Source: Chitinophagaceae bacterium | Lineage (GTDB): Bacteria; Bacteroidota; Bacteroidia; Chitinophagales; Chitinophagaceae | Assembly (NCBI GenBank): GCA_947447005.1 | Contig: CANFHO010000013.1 | Location: 1 to 41,012, forward strand | Length of the DNA stretch: 41,012 bases | Reading direction: 5' to 3' | Shown: piece after piece, positions 15,150 to 24,129 of the stretch | How positions within the stretch are numbered: the first letter of the stretch is position 1 | Layout: every line of letters starts with the position of its first letter | The notes under the pieces: generated by a model | Database searches by the model: none | What the model saw: only the letters and a program-made list of their open reading frames with translations | Told to the model about the DNA's origin: nothing | Position numbers and translations under genes: made by a program

Positions 15150-17010
15150 TGACTACTTCTAATTCATCATTCACGCCTTCAAATATCCAGGTTGTATTTT
15201 GCTTTACCGGGATACGTTTTATTCCTTGATATGATTTAACAGATATATTATCTGAAAATTTAGGCAGGATTATTTTCGCGAATACCCCCTTTGGTAGTTT
15301 TAATTTAAATCTATATTCAATATCATTCTGGGAGATGGATTCAACTATTGCACCTTTTAAAGTGGGTAGGGTGTATTCTGCGTTTTTCAGGTGACCAATT
15401 TGAGGTTGTATCAACACGTTGCTGAATGCAGGTGAAATAGGTTTTATCCCCATCAATTTAAACGCAATGATGTTTGCAGGGGCAGCTCCCCATGCATGAT
15501 TCCAATCTTGATTTGGTTTGAATTTAATATCCCATGCTTCAGTTGTCATTCCTGCTCCTAATTCAATCATATGATACCAACTTCTGTCGCTTTTGCTTGT
15601 CATTAATTGTAAGGCTTGTTCAGCTCCGTCTGAATTGTATAACCCGTCCAACAGGAACTGCGAACCATATACACTACAAGCCATACCTTTTGATTTTATA
15701 TAATCTAACACTTTTGGCTTGTTTTCGTCTTTTACAAGTCCGAAATCAAGTGCAAAAAAATTGGCATGTTGCGAACTGTGTGTGGTTGTATCTCCATCTT
15801 TAATCAGTCCAGTTTCATTATCTGTAAAATACGTATTAAAAATCTTGAATAAATTATTGGAAGCAGTTTCAAAGTATTTTATATCATCCTGTTTTTTTAA
15901 TATTTCTGCAAATCTTTTCATGATGAGCAGTGATTTGTAATGAAAGGCATTGATGATGCTGTTGTATGTGCAAAAAACAAAGCCATCTGATTCTCCAATA
16001 TAACTGGGGCCCAGGATATTATTGCCTTTCTGAGGCCAATCTGTAATATCTCTCAGTCCCTGTTTAGCATCAAAAGTTATGTAGTGAATAGAGTCAAGGA
16101 ATGATTTGCGTTGTGGGTTTGCTGTAGTGCTAATCAATCCATTGGGTTGCTTGAATGCGTCAAGTGTTTTAAGTTTCAGTAGATCATAATATTTTTTGAT
16201 TAATTCAGTGTTGCCAGTGAAGATGTAATCGTTGTATACAATTTGATGCATTTGAAGATGCCATTCTGTAGGCCAGGTTGGGTGGGCCATAAGATGTTCA
16301 ATGGTGTTTCTTGCTAATCCATAGCCTGTGTCAACTGCATAATGTGAGAGTTGATTGATCAATGCATCTGCTTCATATGGAATTCTTTCCCTATCTCCAT
16401 CAATGTAGTAGCCTGAGAATGAAGTGGCTTTGATGGTATGTTTACATAAATTCCATACTAGATTTAGAATAGTGTCTGAACTGCTAAATGATGAATTGTT
16501 GTCGTTAAATGGATAGAAAAATATAGTTCTGTTTAAAGTGAAGTCATCTATTTGTTTTTGAAATTTTTCAACCTCAACAAATCTGAAAGGAATTAATATA
16601 CCCATTGATTCAGGAAGTCTTACTGCATTTCCAGAAGTGTTCTTTAGATTTGCAACATTGGGGAAATAGATATTGGAATCGCCTATGTTTTTTTTGACAA
16701 AGACATATTTATTGCTTCTGATATTTCCCCCAGGTTTTCTGTCAATCTGCCCACTTGCATCCAGCTTTTCACCCATCATAACTACAATAGAGTCGCCTAC
16801 ATGAAGACTTTTTACTGATACAAGTATTTTGCCGAAAAATGGTTTTTTAAAGTCATATAAAGTATTCCCGTTGTTCAATTTTTTAATTTCACTGGGAATT
16901 TGTGTTTGGGAGGCAAACTGTTTGTTTTGAGCAAAAATTTTCCCAATAGAAAAGGGTATCATCAGTAACAAAACAAGTAACCTTTTCACTGAGTAATTTT
17001 TTAAGTTCAT
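15139..17010 (-). CDS. GH78-type alpha-L-rhamnosidase
   Basis: 623 residues from ATG 17008-17010. A signal peptide (MNLKNYSVKRLLVLLLMIPFSIGKIFAQ) indicates export to periplasm or surface. An N-terminal beta-rich region (about 30-180) precedes an (alpha/alpha)6 catalytic domain with GH78 landmarks: GYYIDGDRERIPYEAD (general-acid region), AHPTWPTEWHLQMHQIVYNDYIFTGN, GLRDITDWPQ, MTTEAWDIKFKPNQDWNHAWGAAPANIIAFKLMGI, and a C-terminal beta-sandwich. The protein is short for GH78 (often 700-1000 residues), probably lacking accessory domains. Predicted activity is hydrolysis of terminal alpha-L-rhamnose, for example from rhamnogalacturonan; linkage is not readable. It belongs with the GH97, GH105 and SusC/D genes across the tRNA. 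Confidence 0.85.
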   Translation of the reverse strand: MNLKNYSVKRLLVLLLMIPFSIGKIFAQNKQFASQTQIPSEIKKLNNGNTLYDFKKPFFGKILVSVKSLHVGDSIVVMMGEKLDASGQIDRKPGGNIRSNKYVFVKKNIGDSNIYFPNVANLKNTSGNAVRLPESMGILIPFRFVEVEKFQKQIDDFTLNRTIFFYPFNDNNSSFSSSDTILNLVWNLCKHTIKATSFSGYYIDGDRERIPYEADALINQLSHYAVDTGYGLARNTIEHLMAHPTWPTEWHLQMHQIVYNDYIFTGNTELIKKYYDLLKLKTLDAFKQPNGLISTTANPQRKSFLDSIHYITFDAKQGLRDITDWPQKGNNILGPSYIGESDGFVFCTYNSIINAFHYKSLLIMKRFAEILKKQDDIKYFETASNNLFKIFNTYFTDNETGLIKDGDTTTHSSQHANFFALDFGLVKDENKPKVLDYIKSKGMACSVYGSQFLLDGLYNSDGAEQALQLMTSKSDRSWYHMIELGAGMTTEAWDIKFKPNQDWNHAWGAAPANIIAFKLMGIKPISPAFSNVLIQPQIGHLKNAEYTLPTLKGAIVESISQNDIEYRFKLKLPKGVFAKIILPKFSDNISVKSYQGIKRIPVKQNTTWIFEGVNDELEVVIKK

Positions 17011-17017
17011 TTTGGTA

Positions 17018-17025
17018 TATATTTG
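17018..17025 (+). promoter_or_regulatory. Candidate -7 element for tRNA-Ala
   Basis: Plus-strand TATATTTG matches TAnnTTTG exactly and would start transcription near 17031, about 15 bases before the tRNA. It overlaps the 5' leader of the divergent GH78 gene. No convincing TTG is seen at the expected -33 distance. Confidence 0.5.
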
Positions 17026-17036
17026 CAATGTGTTAT

Positions 17037-17044
17037 CAAAGATA
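17037..17044 (-). promoter_or_regulatory. Candidate -7 element for the GH78 gene
   Basis: Minus-strand TATCTTTG matches TAnnTTTG exactly, 26 bases before the GH78 ATG. It lies in a short inverted repeat, TTATC-AAA-GATAA (17033-17045), directly against the tRNA. The matching -33 region would fall inside the tRNA gene and has no TTG, so support is moderate. Confidence 0.45.
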
Positions 17045-17045
17045 A

Positions 17046-17118
<73 letters not shown>

Positions 17119-17127
17119 CAAAATCGA

Positions 17128-17153
17128 GTCAGCAAAAAATGCTGGCTTTTTTT
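17128..17153 (+). terminator. Terminator after tRNA-Ala
   Basis: GTCAGCA (17128-17134), loop AAAAA, TGCTGGC (17140-17146), then seven T. The 7-bp stem contains one G-T pair. It sits nine bases after the tRNA and closes a single-tRNA transcription unit. Confidence 0.88.
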
Positions 17154-17212
17154 ATGTGCCAAACATATTTTTTTAATATTTTAATCAAATTTATAGTCGT
17201 TTATAATAAAGA

Positions 17213-19135
17213 ATGTTTGCTATGATTCAAAAATTCAGGTTACTACTTTGTTTGCTACTGATTGGGTGTAACGGTTTTGCGCAAAATGACACATATCAAA
17301 TTTTGTCTCCTGATGGTAAGATGTTGGTAAATATTGCACTCACCCAAGAGAAAGGGTTGATTTATCGTTTGTCTTATTTGCAGCAGCCCGTTATTTTGGA
17401 TTCTAAGTTCGGTATCAATGTGAATGGGGAAAATTGGGAACGAAATATTGTGATTAAGACCATTACCGCTAAAGCTGTAGATACAGTTTGGCTGCCCATA
17501 TATGGAGAGCGTTCAAAGGTGAAAGACAAATACAATGAATCTGTATTTTATTTGAACAAAGAAGACAATAACAATAAACAATTAAAGATAATAGTCAGAG
17601 TGTATAACCAAGGATTGGCTTTTAGGTACTTGGTTCCTGAATTAGAAAATGGCGGACCTTTGATAAAAATTACCGGGGAGTCAACTGAGTATCGTTTCCC
17701 AGATTCTACCAAAGCTTGGTATACTTCTTTTGCTCAACAGGAGTATCAATTATTGGATTTGAATAAAATGCTGAATGAATCTGAAAGGCCTCTGACATTG
17801 GAATTACGTAATGGGCTTTATGCTTGTTTGGGTGAAGCGGAAATGGTGAATTATTCAAGAACCAAATTCAAAGCTATTGTTAATGTGCCGAATACTCTTA
17901 AAGGTGTTATGTATGACAATGTAGAAGAAATTGCCCCCTTTGCCAGCCCCTGGCGATATGTGATGGCGGCAAAAAGCCCCGGAGAATTGTTGGAGAACAA
18001 TGATTTGATTCAGAATTTAAATCCCCCCAATCAAATTGTCAATAGCAGTTGGATCAAACCAGGTAAAGTATTTCGAGAAGTAACCCTATCTACTGTGGGA
18101 GCCAGAACAGCCATAGATTTTGCAAGCAAACACAACCTGCAATACATATTATTTGATGCTGGTTGGTATGGTTATGAATATCATGATTCCTCCAACGCAA
18201 GTAGAGTTAGTGTTGATCCCAAACGAAATCCTTTGAATGCATTAAACATACAAGAAGTAATCGCATACGGTAAAACAAAGGGCATTGGTGTGATTCTTTA
18301 TGTAAACCAACGTGCACTTGCAAAACAATTAGATAGTATTTTACCTATTTATCATGCATGGGGTGTTGCTGGCATAAAATTTGGATTTGTACACGTCGGA
18401 TCTTTTAGGTGGACCGCTTGGATGCACGAAGCAGTACGCAAATGTGCCCAATACGAATTGATGGTAGACATTCATGATGAATATCGCCCAACGGGCTTTA
18501 GTAGAACATATCCCAATCTTATGACTCAGGAAGGGATTTTGGGGAATGAAGGTTTCCCTACCGCAACACATAATACCATTCTTCCATTTACAAGATTTAT
18601 AGCAGGAGCAGCCGATTATACTTTTTGTTATTATAGACAAGATTTTAAACAAACAGGTGCGATTGAAAATGGGGTGCCAAGAAATAAGTTTATCAAAACA
18701 ACGGCCGCTCATCAATTAGCACTGGCAGCTATTTTTTATAGTCCCTTGCAACATATGTACTGGTATGATAAACCTTCCGATTCTCAAGACGAACCCGAAC
18801 TGGCTTTTTGGGATCATATTCCAACGGTTTGGGATCAAAGCAAAGTATTGGCTGGGTATATTGGTCAATATATTGCGATGGCTAGAAAAGCAGGTAACGA
18901 TTGGTTTGTTGGGGCTATTACCAATAACGATGCGAGGGAGTTGAATCTGTCTTTAGATTTTTTGCAATATGGTCAAGAATATGAAGCCACCATTTTTAGA
19001 GATGACCCTGCTGCAAATATTCGCACTCATGTTGCCATTCAGAAAATAAAAGTAAATAGCACAACAATTTTGCATGTAAAACTCTTGGCATCAGGAGGAC
19101 AAGCAATTGAACTGAAACCCATCCTGAAAAAATAA
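17213..19135 (+). CDS. Glycoside hydrolase family 97 (alpha-glucosidase/alpha-galactosidase)
   Basis: 640 residues with a signal peptide (MIQKFRLLLCLLLIGCNGFAQ; a lipoprotein reading at GC19-20 is possible). GH97 architecture: N-terminal beta-super-sandwich (about 25-270, beginning DTYQILSPDGKMLVNIAL), a (beta/alpha)8 barrel (about 280-560), and a C-terminal beta domain. Family landmarks are WIKPGKVFRE, YILFDAGWYG, GIGVILYVNQRA, GVAGIKFGFV, VDIHDEYRPTGFSRTYPNLMTQEG (residues 418-441) and GNEGFP. Characterised GH97 enzymes split into inverting alpha-glucosidases (SusB, catalytic-base Glu) and retaining enzymes with an Asp nucleophile. The VDIHDE motif here carries aspartates, which suggests the retaining, possibly alpha-galactosidase, branch. 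The start is ATG 17213 or 17222. It converges on the GH105 gene. Confidence 0.93.
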   Translation: MFAMIQKFRLLLCLLLIGCNGFAQNDTYQILSPDGKMLVNIALTQEKGLIYRLSYLQQPVILDSKFGINVNGENWERNIVIKTITAKAVDTVWLPIYGERSKVKDKYNESVFYLNKEDNNNKQLKIIVRVYNQGLAFRYLVPELENGGPLIKITGESTEYRFPDSTKAWYTSFAQQEYQLLDLNKMLNESERPLTLELRNGLYACLGEAEMVNYSRTKFKAIVNVPNTLKGVMYDNVEEIAPFASPWRYVMAAKSPGELLENNDLIQNLNPPNQIVNSSWIKPGKVFREVTLSTVGARTAIDFASKHNLQYILFDAGWYGYEYHDSSNASRVSVDPKRNPLNALNIQEVIAYGKTKGIGVILYVNQRALAKQLDSILPIYHAWGVAGIKFGFVHVGSFRWTAWMHEAVRKCAQYELMVDIHDEYRPTGFSRTYPNLMTQEGILGNEGFPTATHNTILPFTRFIAGAADYTFCYYRQDFKQTGAIENGVPRNKFIKTTAAHQLALAAIFYSPLQHMYWYDKPSDSQDEPELAFWDHIPTVWDQSKVLAGYIGQYIAMARKAGNDWFVGAITNNDARELNLSLDFLQYGQEYEATIFRDDPAANIRTHVAIQKIKVNSTTILHVKLLASGGQAIELKPILKK

Positions 19136-19267
19136 CATATCACTTTATCAATCATAAAATCAGAAATCAATTTATAAGATAATTGATAAGTTTATTATGT
19201 TGTTCATTTTCAGTTTTAATGATTTGATCTTTAGGTAACATTGTTATAGTTATACTTCTATCAAAAT

Positions 19268-20623
19268 TTATTTTACATAAAATATCATTGCACTATCATT
19301 AATCTTGAATTCTCCTTTATCCAGAAGTCTGTACATTTCAGAAGCTGCTAACAGCAAAGGGCCATAACCGTGTGCAGCAAACTTGCTAACAGGTCTGTGA
19401 TAATAAAAAGCAGGATCAAAAGCCATCCCTGTTCCAACACAGGTACCTTCAACCTGACCTTCTTCATTTACTTTCGATGATGCTGCGTTCCATGCAAGTG
19501 CTGCTGTTGGTGCATATGCCATTTTATCAATCCATCCCTCATTACACCCTTTAGAAATGCAATATGAATAAATGGCAGTAGCTGAAGTTTCTAGATAGGA
19601 ATCATTTTTATCAAGAAGTTGATGCCAGAATCCACTACCATCTTGAAATTTTACAATTCCTGCTACATGTTTTTTGAAAAGATCCAACACAAATGATCTT
19701 TTCGGGTGATCTTCTGGAAGTGCATCCAACATTTCAGTCATGGTTAATAATGCCCATCCATTTGCTCTTGCCCAATGGAATGCAGGATGAACAGTCATCC
19801 CTTCAACCCATCCATGCATATAGAGTCCTTTTTCTGGCACAAACATTCTTCTTGTATATGCTTCAAGTTGATAAATTGCTTCATCAAAATACGACTTGTC
19901 TTTTTTCAATTTACCTATTTGAACCAATGATGGTAATGCCATGTAAAGGTCATCCAGCCACAACGAATTTGTTAAGGGTCTATTTCTTGCAATGGTTTTA
20001 TCAATAAGTCTGAATTCCTTTTTCATAATGTAATCCACAAAAAAATCAATTTGACCATCCAAACTATCATCCATTCCTGAAAGTTTTGATTTGATCATGG
20101 AAGCTGTAACGGCCCCACCATCATCGAGCGCATGGGGGGATACAGGCTGTCTCAATGGAAATTCCTTCACATTGGCATAGAACCCAGCATTATACTTTTC
20201 TCTGAAAAAAGGTGCCCATGTAGCTATAAAGCCTTGTCGCTCTTTTACATAGTTTGCATAGGATTTTTCCCCAATGTTTTTATATGCATTCAATAAGGCA
20301 CTATACACAACACCCCATTCATAGCTGGTGATTCTGAATACACCTTTTTTTAATGAAACATTCAAATTGATTTCGGATGGTTTGGTAATGTTTTTTTGTG
20401 TCACTGTATCAATCAGTTCACAAGGAGTATTCTTTTGTATATAGTTGAAAACCCTGTCCAATACTTGCTTTGTCGTGTTTTTTGTGGGAATGGAATAAGG
20501 TGTTGTATAATCTGCCGGGAGTAAATGAAGGGGAGTGTTTACATCATCTTTTACTTGGCTGTATATTGGCATTATTCCAATATGCAAGCACAATAAGAAT
20601 AAAAAAGGGAATACGCTTCTCAT
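19268..20623 (-). CDS. GH105 unsaturated rhamnogalacturonyl/uronyl hydrolase
   Basis: 451 residues with a signal peptide (MRSVFPFLFLLCLHIGIMPIYSQ). The (alpha/alpha)6 barrel resembles YteR/GH105: DDGGAVTASMIK, LWLDDLYMALPSLVQIGKL (the W-x-D-D-x-Y-M motif carrying the catalytic aspartate), LYMHGWVEGMTVHPAFHWARANGWALLTMTEML, DGSGFWHQLLDKNDSYLETSATAIYSY and a C-terminal GTGMAFDPAFYYHRPVSKFAAHGYGPLLLAASEM. Such enzymes hydrate and release the 4,5-unsaturated uronic acid left at the non-reducing end by pectate or rhamnogalacturonan lyases. No polysaccharide lyase is present in the window, so the upstream depolymerase must be elsewhere. It is transcribed away from the SusC/D pair. Confidence 0.92.
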   Translation of the reverse strand: MRSVFPFLFLLCLHIGIMPIYSQVKDDVNTPLHLLPADYTTPYSIPTKNTTKQVLDRVFNYIQKNTPCELIDTVTQKNITKPSEINLNVSLKKGVFRITSYEWGVVYSALLNAYKNIGEKSYANYVKERQGFIATWAPFFREKYNAGFYANVKEFPLRQPVSPHALDDGGAVTASMIKSKLSGMDDSLDGQIDFFVDYIMKKEFRLIDKTIARNRPLTNSLWLDDLYMALPSLVQIGKLKKDKSYFDEAIYQLEAYTRRMFVPEKGLYMHGWVEGMTVHPAFHWARANGWALLTMTEMLDALPEDHPKRSFVLDLFKKHVAGIVKFQDGSGFWHQLLDKNDSYLETSATAIYSYCISKGCNEGWIDKMAYAPTAALAWNAASSKVNEEGQVEGTCVGTGMAFDPAFYYHRPVSKFAAHGYGPLLLAASEMYRLLDKGEFKINDSAMIFYVK

Positions 20624-20983
20624 GATAAATTGTATGTTTCATAAAAGTAAAGTCTATTCTGCAAAGAACTATCATACCCAGAAGATACTTGGTATAGGAA
20701 TTGCTGCTTTTTAAATTTTTTTTATAATGGGAACGATTGCGTAAAAAAAAGCGTTCAAGTGATTCGTGCTATAGTGGAATTAATCTAAATTCAACCCCAC
20801 AAACGATAAGTGTGCAATTGACACATCCCTTTTTTAGGGTAAACATTACACGCTATCTATATTTTAACCCTCAAAATTATAAAAAAATCAACATGAGCTT
20901 TCATGTTTATTTAGCCTTGCATTAGTGGCTTTCCTCAATTTACAATCATCATACATTTATCTATTAACCAAACAAACTGAATC
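20624..20983. promoter_or_regulatory. Divergent intergenic region between the GH105 gene and susC
   Basis: This 360-bp non-coding AT-rich stretch contains an imperfect -7-like TATATTTT before susC (in the ...CTATCTATATTTTAACCC... segment near 20855-20870) and a perfect 7-bp inverted repeat, AACATGA-GCTT-TCATGTT (20890-20907), about 77 bases before the susC ATG. It probably holds the promoters and regulator site of the polysaccharide locus. No regulator gene is adjacent. Confidence 0.4.
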
Positions 20984-23900
20984 ATGAATCGAAAGAGTTT
21001 GCTATTTACACGCTTGCTATTTGCAGGTGTACTACTAGTGGCCGGTTCCTTGCAAATGTCCTTTGCACAGAAATCAGGTTCACACGTTATTGAAGGTACC
21101 GTTACCGGAGAAAAAGGCGAAGTTCTACAAGGGGTAGTAATCGAAGCCAAAAATTCTAACGCAACTACTTTAACCGACGCGTCAGGTAAATTTAAAATCA
21201 CCGTAAAAGAGAAAGGTGCTTTGAGTGTTAGCTCTTCTGGCTATGCTACTCAATCAATTGCTTTTACAGAGTCCACCTCTACATTAAACATTGTTCTTGC
21301 CATTGATACCAAAGGCTTGGATGAAGTTGTTGTAGTGGGATACGCAACAGTTAAAAAGAAAGATTTGACGGGTGCTGTTTCAGGTATCAGTTCAAAAGAT
21401 ATTCGTTCCAGGCCAGTGAATAATGCGGTGCAAGCAATGCAGGGAAAGGTTGCTGGTGTGGATATCTCATCAAACGAACGTCCTGGTCAGGTTGGTTCCA
21501 TTACCATTCGTGGTGTACGTTCCTTGACGGCATCTAACTCTCCATTATTTGTGGTAGATGGTATTCCTTTGATCACAGGCGGTATTGATAACATTAACCC
21601 TGGTGATATTGAAACAATCGATGTTTTGAAGGATGCATCAGCAACGGCCATCTTTGGTTCACGCGGTGCAAACGGTGTTGTAATCGTAACTACCAAACAA
21701 GGTAAGGCTGGAAAAACAACCGTAAACTTCAACCACTCTTTAACTTCTGAAAATATCCATGATAATAGGGAAATGTTCAATGCCTCTGATTATATCACCT
21801 ATAAACGTTGGGCATATTACTATTCTGGATTGAATCAAACCACAGGGCTGAGCACCTATCCAAGAGGTGATCAACCAACCATCGCAACAGATAAAACGTT
21901 TTTTGCTGCAAGTGCTGATCCGGTTGCCTGGGAAAATATCAATAAAGGATGGGCTACAGGAACCTGGGACGGTAGCAAGGTTTCTACTACTGATTGGACA
22001 GGTTTAGTAAAGCAAAACTCCATTACATCTGATAATGTGGTTAGTGTAAGTGGTGGGTCAGATAAAGTAAAATCGTATGCTTCATTTGGGTATCTTAATA
22101 ATACAGGTACAATCAAGGGTCAATCATTTGAAAGGTATACGGCAAAAGCAAATGTTGATATCTCAGCAACCAAATGGTTGTCAATCGGTAGTAATATCAA
22201 TATCTCTTATGGCAGACAACAATATGGTCAGTCTGGATTTGGAGTAGCTACAATCGGTAGTCCTGCAGGTGGTTTATATGGATCTGCAACTTCATTGTTC
22301 CCATATGCACTACCATATGATGCAGCAGGAAACAGGATACTTTTCCCAGGCGGTGATGCTGCGGTTAAGAATGTAGTAGATGAGTGGAAGTACAATATAG
22401 ACGAAAGAGTCACATTAAGAGCTTTTGGAAGCTTGTACTCTCAAGTTAATTTCGGAAATATTTCCCCTATTTTGAAGGGACTTAAATACCGTATGAACTT
22501 CGGTCCGGATATCTCTAATTACAGGGATGGAGTGTATGTTGATGCCAACTCAGTTGCAAATGGTGGTAGTACAAGCTATGCTTCACTGTTGAACAACAGA
22601 ACATTCTCTTATACCTTGGACCATTTGTTGTATTACGACAAATCTATTGGTGATCATACGTTTGGATTAACATTGCTGAATAGCCAAACTGCTTATAATT
22701 GGGAATCAAGTAGCATCACCGGAAATGGTGTACCATTTGCAGCTCAAAAGTGGAATGCACTCACTAGTGGTACTGTTACTGGTCAGTTGAGTACAAAAAC
22801 TGACTTGATTGAAAGAGCATTGCTTTCTTATATGGCGAGGATCAATTATAGTTACAAGGATAAATACTTGTTGACTGCCTCTGCCCGTCAGGATGGAGCA
22901 TCACAGCTTGCAGAAGGTCACAAATACTCTTTGTTCCCATCAGCCGCATTGGCATGGAGAATTGACAGAGAGAAATTCATGAAATTGTCTTGGGTTAATG
23001 AACTTAAGTTCAGACTTGGTGCTGGTGTAACTGGTAACTCAGCTATTGCTCCATATGCAACCCAAGGTGCTATCGTTTCTCTTTTCTATCCATTCTTTAC
23101 ATCGAATGTTGCGGGTGCAATCCCAAGTGCAGTTCTTGCAAACCAAAGTTTGGGATGGGAAAAAACAACACAGTACAATGCTGGTCTAGACTTCCAATTA
23201 TTGAAAAGCAGGATTTCTGGTACTGTAGATGTGTATACATCTTCAACAACTGATCTTTTGATGCAAAGGAATATTCCAAGTGTTACTGGTTATACAAGCA
23301 CATACCAAAACATTGGAGCAACAGCAAATAAAGGATTTGATATCAGCTTGACAACTGTTAATATTAAAAACAGAAACTTCAACTGGACTACAACTGTAAA
23401 TGCTTCCTGGCAGAAAGAACATATCGTTACACTTTCAAACGGAAAGCAGAATGATATTAACAACAACTGGTTTATCAATCAACCTATTGGAGTTATTTAT
23501 GGATATAAGCCAGTTGGTATTTGGCAAAAAACAGATGCTCCTGATTATGCAAAATTCAATGCCAATGGAAACGCCTTTTTCCCTGGAAATGTTAGGGTAG
23601 CAGATCTCAATGGTGATAACAAAATCGATCCAAACAACGATCGCACTATTATTGGTTATACAAGACCTCGTTGGATTCTGGGTATGACAAATACTATCAC
23701 ATACAAGGATCTTGAATTGTCGGTATTTATTTATGGCAGATTGAAATACCTCTATAACTATGGTGGAGAAGGTCAGGCTGCAAGAAGCGTACAAAGGAAG
23801 ATTAACTATTATAATGAAAACAATACAACAGGTGCGGAATTACAAAAGCCAATATTCAATGCAGGTGGTGCTTCTCAGGATGCATATTATCCTGCTTTGG

Positions 23901-24118
23901 GATATGTTGATGGCTCTTTCATTAAAATAAGAAATGTTTCCCTGGGGTACAATGTTAATGGTAAAAAGCTGACAAAGATTGGCGTTTCTAACCTTAAGGC
24001 ATACCTACAAATTCAAAATCTGGGAATGCTCTACTCCAAAACCAAGTTTATTGAAATGGATGTAGTTGGAAATACATGGAATAAAGGTCTCACTCTTGGA
24101 ATCAATGCTTCATTCTAA
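20984..24118 (+). CDS. SusC/RagA-type TonB-dependent outer-membrane transporter (locus 1)
   Basis: 1044 residues. A signal peptide (MNRKSLLFTRLLFAGVLLVAGSLQMSFAQ) is followed by a carboxypeptidase-regulatory-like beta domain (about 35-110, VIEGTVTGEKGEVLQGVVIEAKNS), and a SusC TonB-box-like region GLDEVVVVGYATVKKKDLTGAVSGIS. The plug (about 120-235) contains VRSLTASNSPLFVVDGIP, DIETIDVLKDASATAIFGSRGANGVVIVTTKQGK, and a 22-strand barrel continues to the C-terminal aromatic LTLGINASF. It imports oligosaccharides across the outer membrane together with the SusD lid encoded 11 bp downstream. The neighbouring GH78, GH105 and GH97 enzymes suggest rhamnogalacturonan-type substrates; specificity cannot be read from this protein. 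Confidence 0.97.
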   Translation: MNRKSLLFTRLLFAGVLLVAGSLQMSFAQKSGSHVIEGTVTGEKGEVLQGVVIEAKNSNATTLTDASGKFKITVKEKGALSVSSSGYATQSIAFTESTSTLNIVLAIDTKGLDEVVVVGYATVKKKDLTGAVSGISSKDIRSRPVNNAVQAMQGKVAGVDISSNERPGQVGSITIRGVRSLTASNSPLFVVDGIPLITGGIDNINPGDIETIDVLKDASATAIFGSRGANGVVIVTTKQGKAGKTTVNFNHSLTSENIHDNREMFNASDYITYKRWAYYYSGLNQTTGLSTYPRGDQPTIATDKTFFAASADPVAWENINKGWATGTWDGSKVSTTDWTGLVKQNSITSDNVVSVSGGSDKVKSYASFGYLNNTGTIKGQSFERYTAKANVDISATKWLSIGSNINISYGRQQYGQSGFGVATIGSPAGGLYGSATSLFPYALPYDAAGNRILFPGGDAAVKNVVDEWKYNIDERVTLRAFGSLYSQVNFGNISPILKGLKYRMNFGPDISNYRDGVYVDANSVANGGSTSYASLLNNRTFSYTLDHLLYYDKSIGDHTFGLTLLNSQTAYNWESSSITGNGVPFAAQKWNALTSGTVTGQLSTKTDLIERALLSYMARINYSYKDKYLLTASARQDGASQLAEGHKYSLFPSAALAWRIDREKFMKLSWVNELKFRLGAGVTGNSAIAPYATQGAIVSLFYPFFTSNVAGAIPSAVLANQSLGWEKTTQYNAGLDFQLLKSRISGTVDVYTSSTTDLLMQRNIPSVTGYTSTYQNIGATANKGFDISLTTVNIKNRNFNWTTTVNASWQKEHIVTLSNGKQNDINNNWFINQPIGVIYGYKPVGIWQKTDAPDYAKFNANGNAFFPGNVRVADLNGDNKIDPNNDRTIIGYTRPRWILGMTNTITYKDLELSVFIYGRLKYLYNYGGEGQAARSVQRKINYYNENNTTGAELQKPIFNAGGASQDAYYPALGYVDGSFIKIRNVSLGYNVNGKKLTKIGVSNLKAYLQIQNLGMLYSKTKFIEMDVVGNTWNKGLTLGINASF

Positions 24119-24129
24119 TACTAACAAAT

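Noticed and set aside
19140-19205. Near-inverted repeat of TTATCAAT and ATTGATAA between the GH97 and GH105 genes.
   Set aside because: Long spacer and pure A/T composition; compatible with chance in AT-rich DNA, so no terminator was called.
20737-20925. Possible small gene of 62 codons in the GH105-susC gap.
   Set aside because: Composition is that of random AT-rich DNA, the start is weak and it overlaps the likely susC control region.
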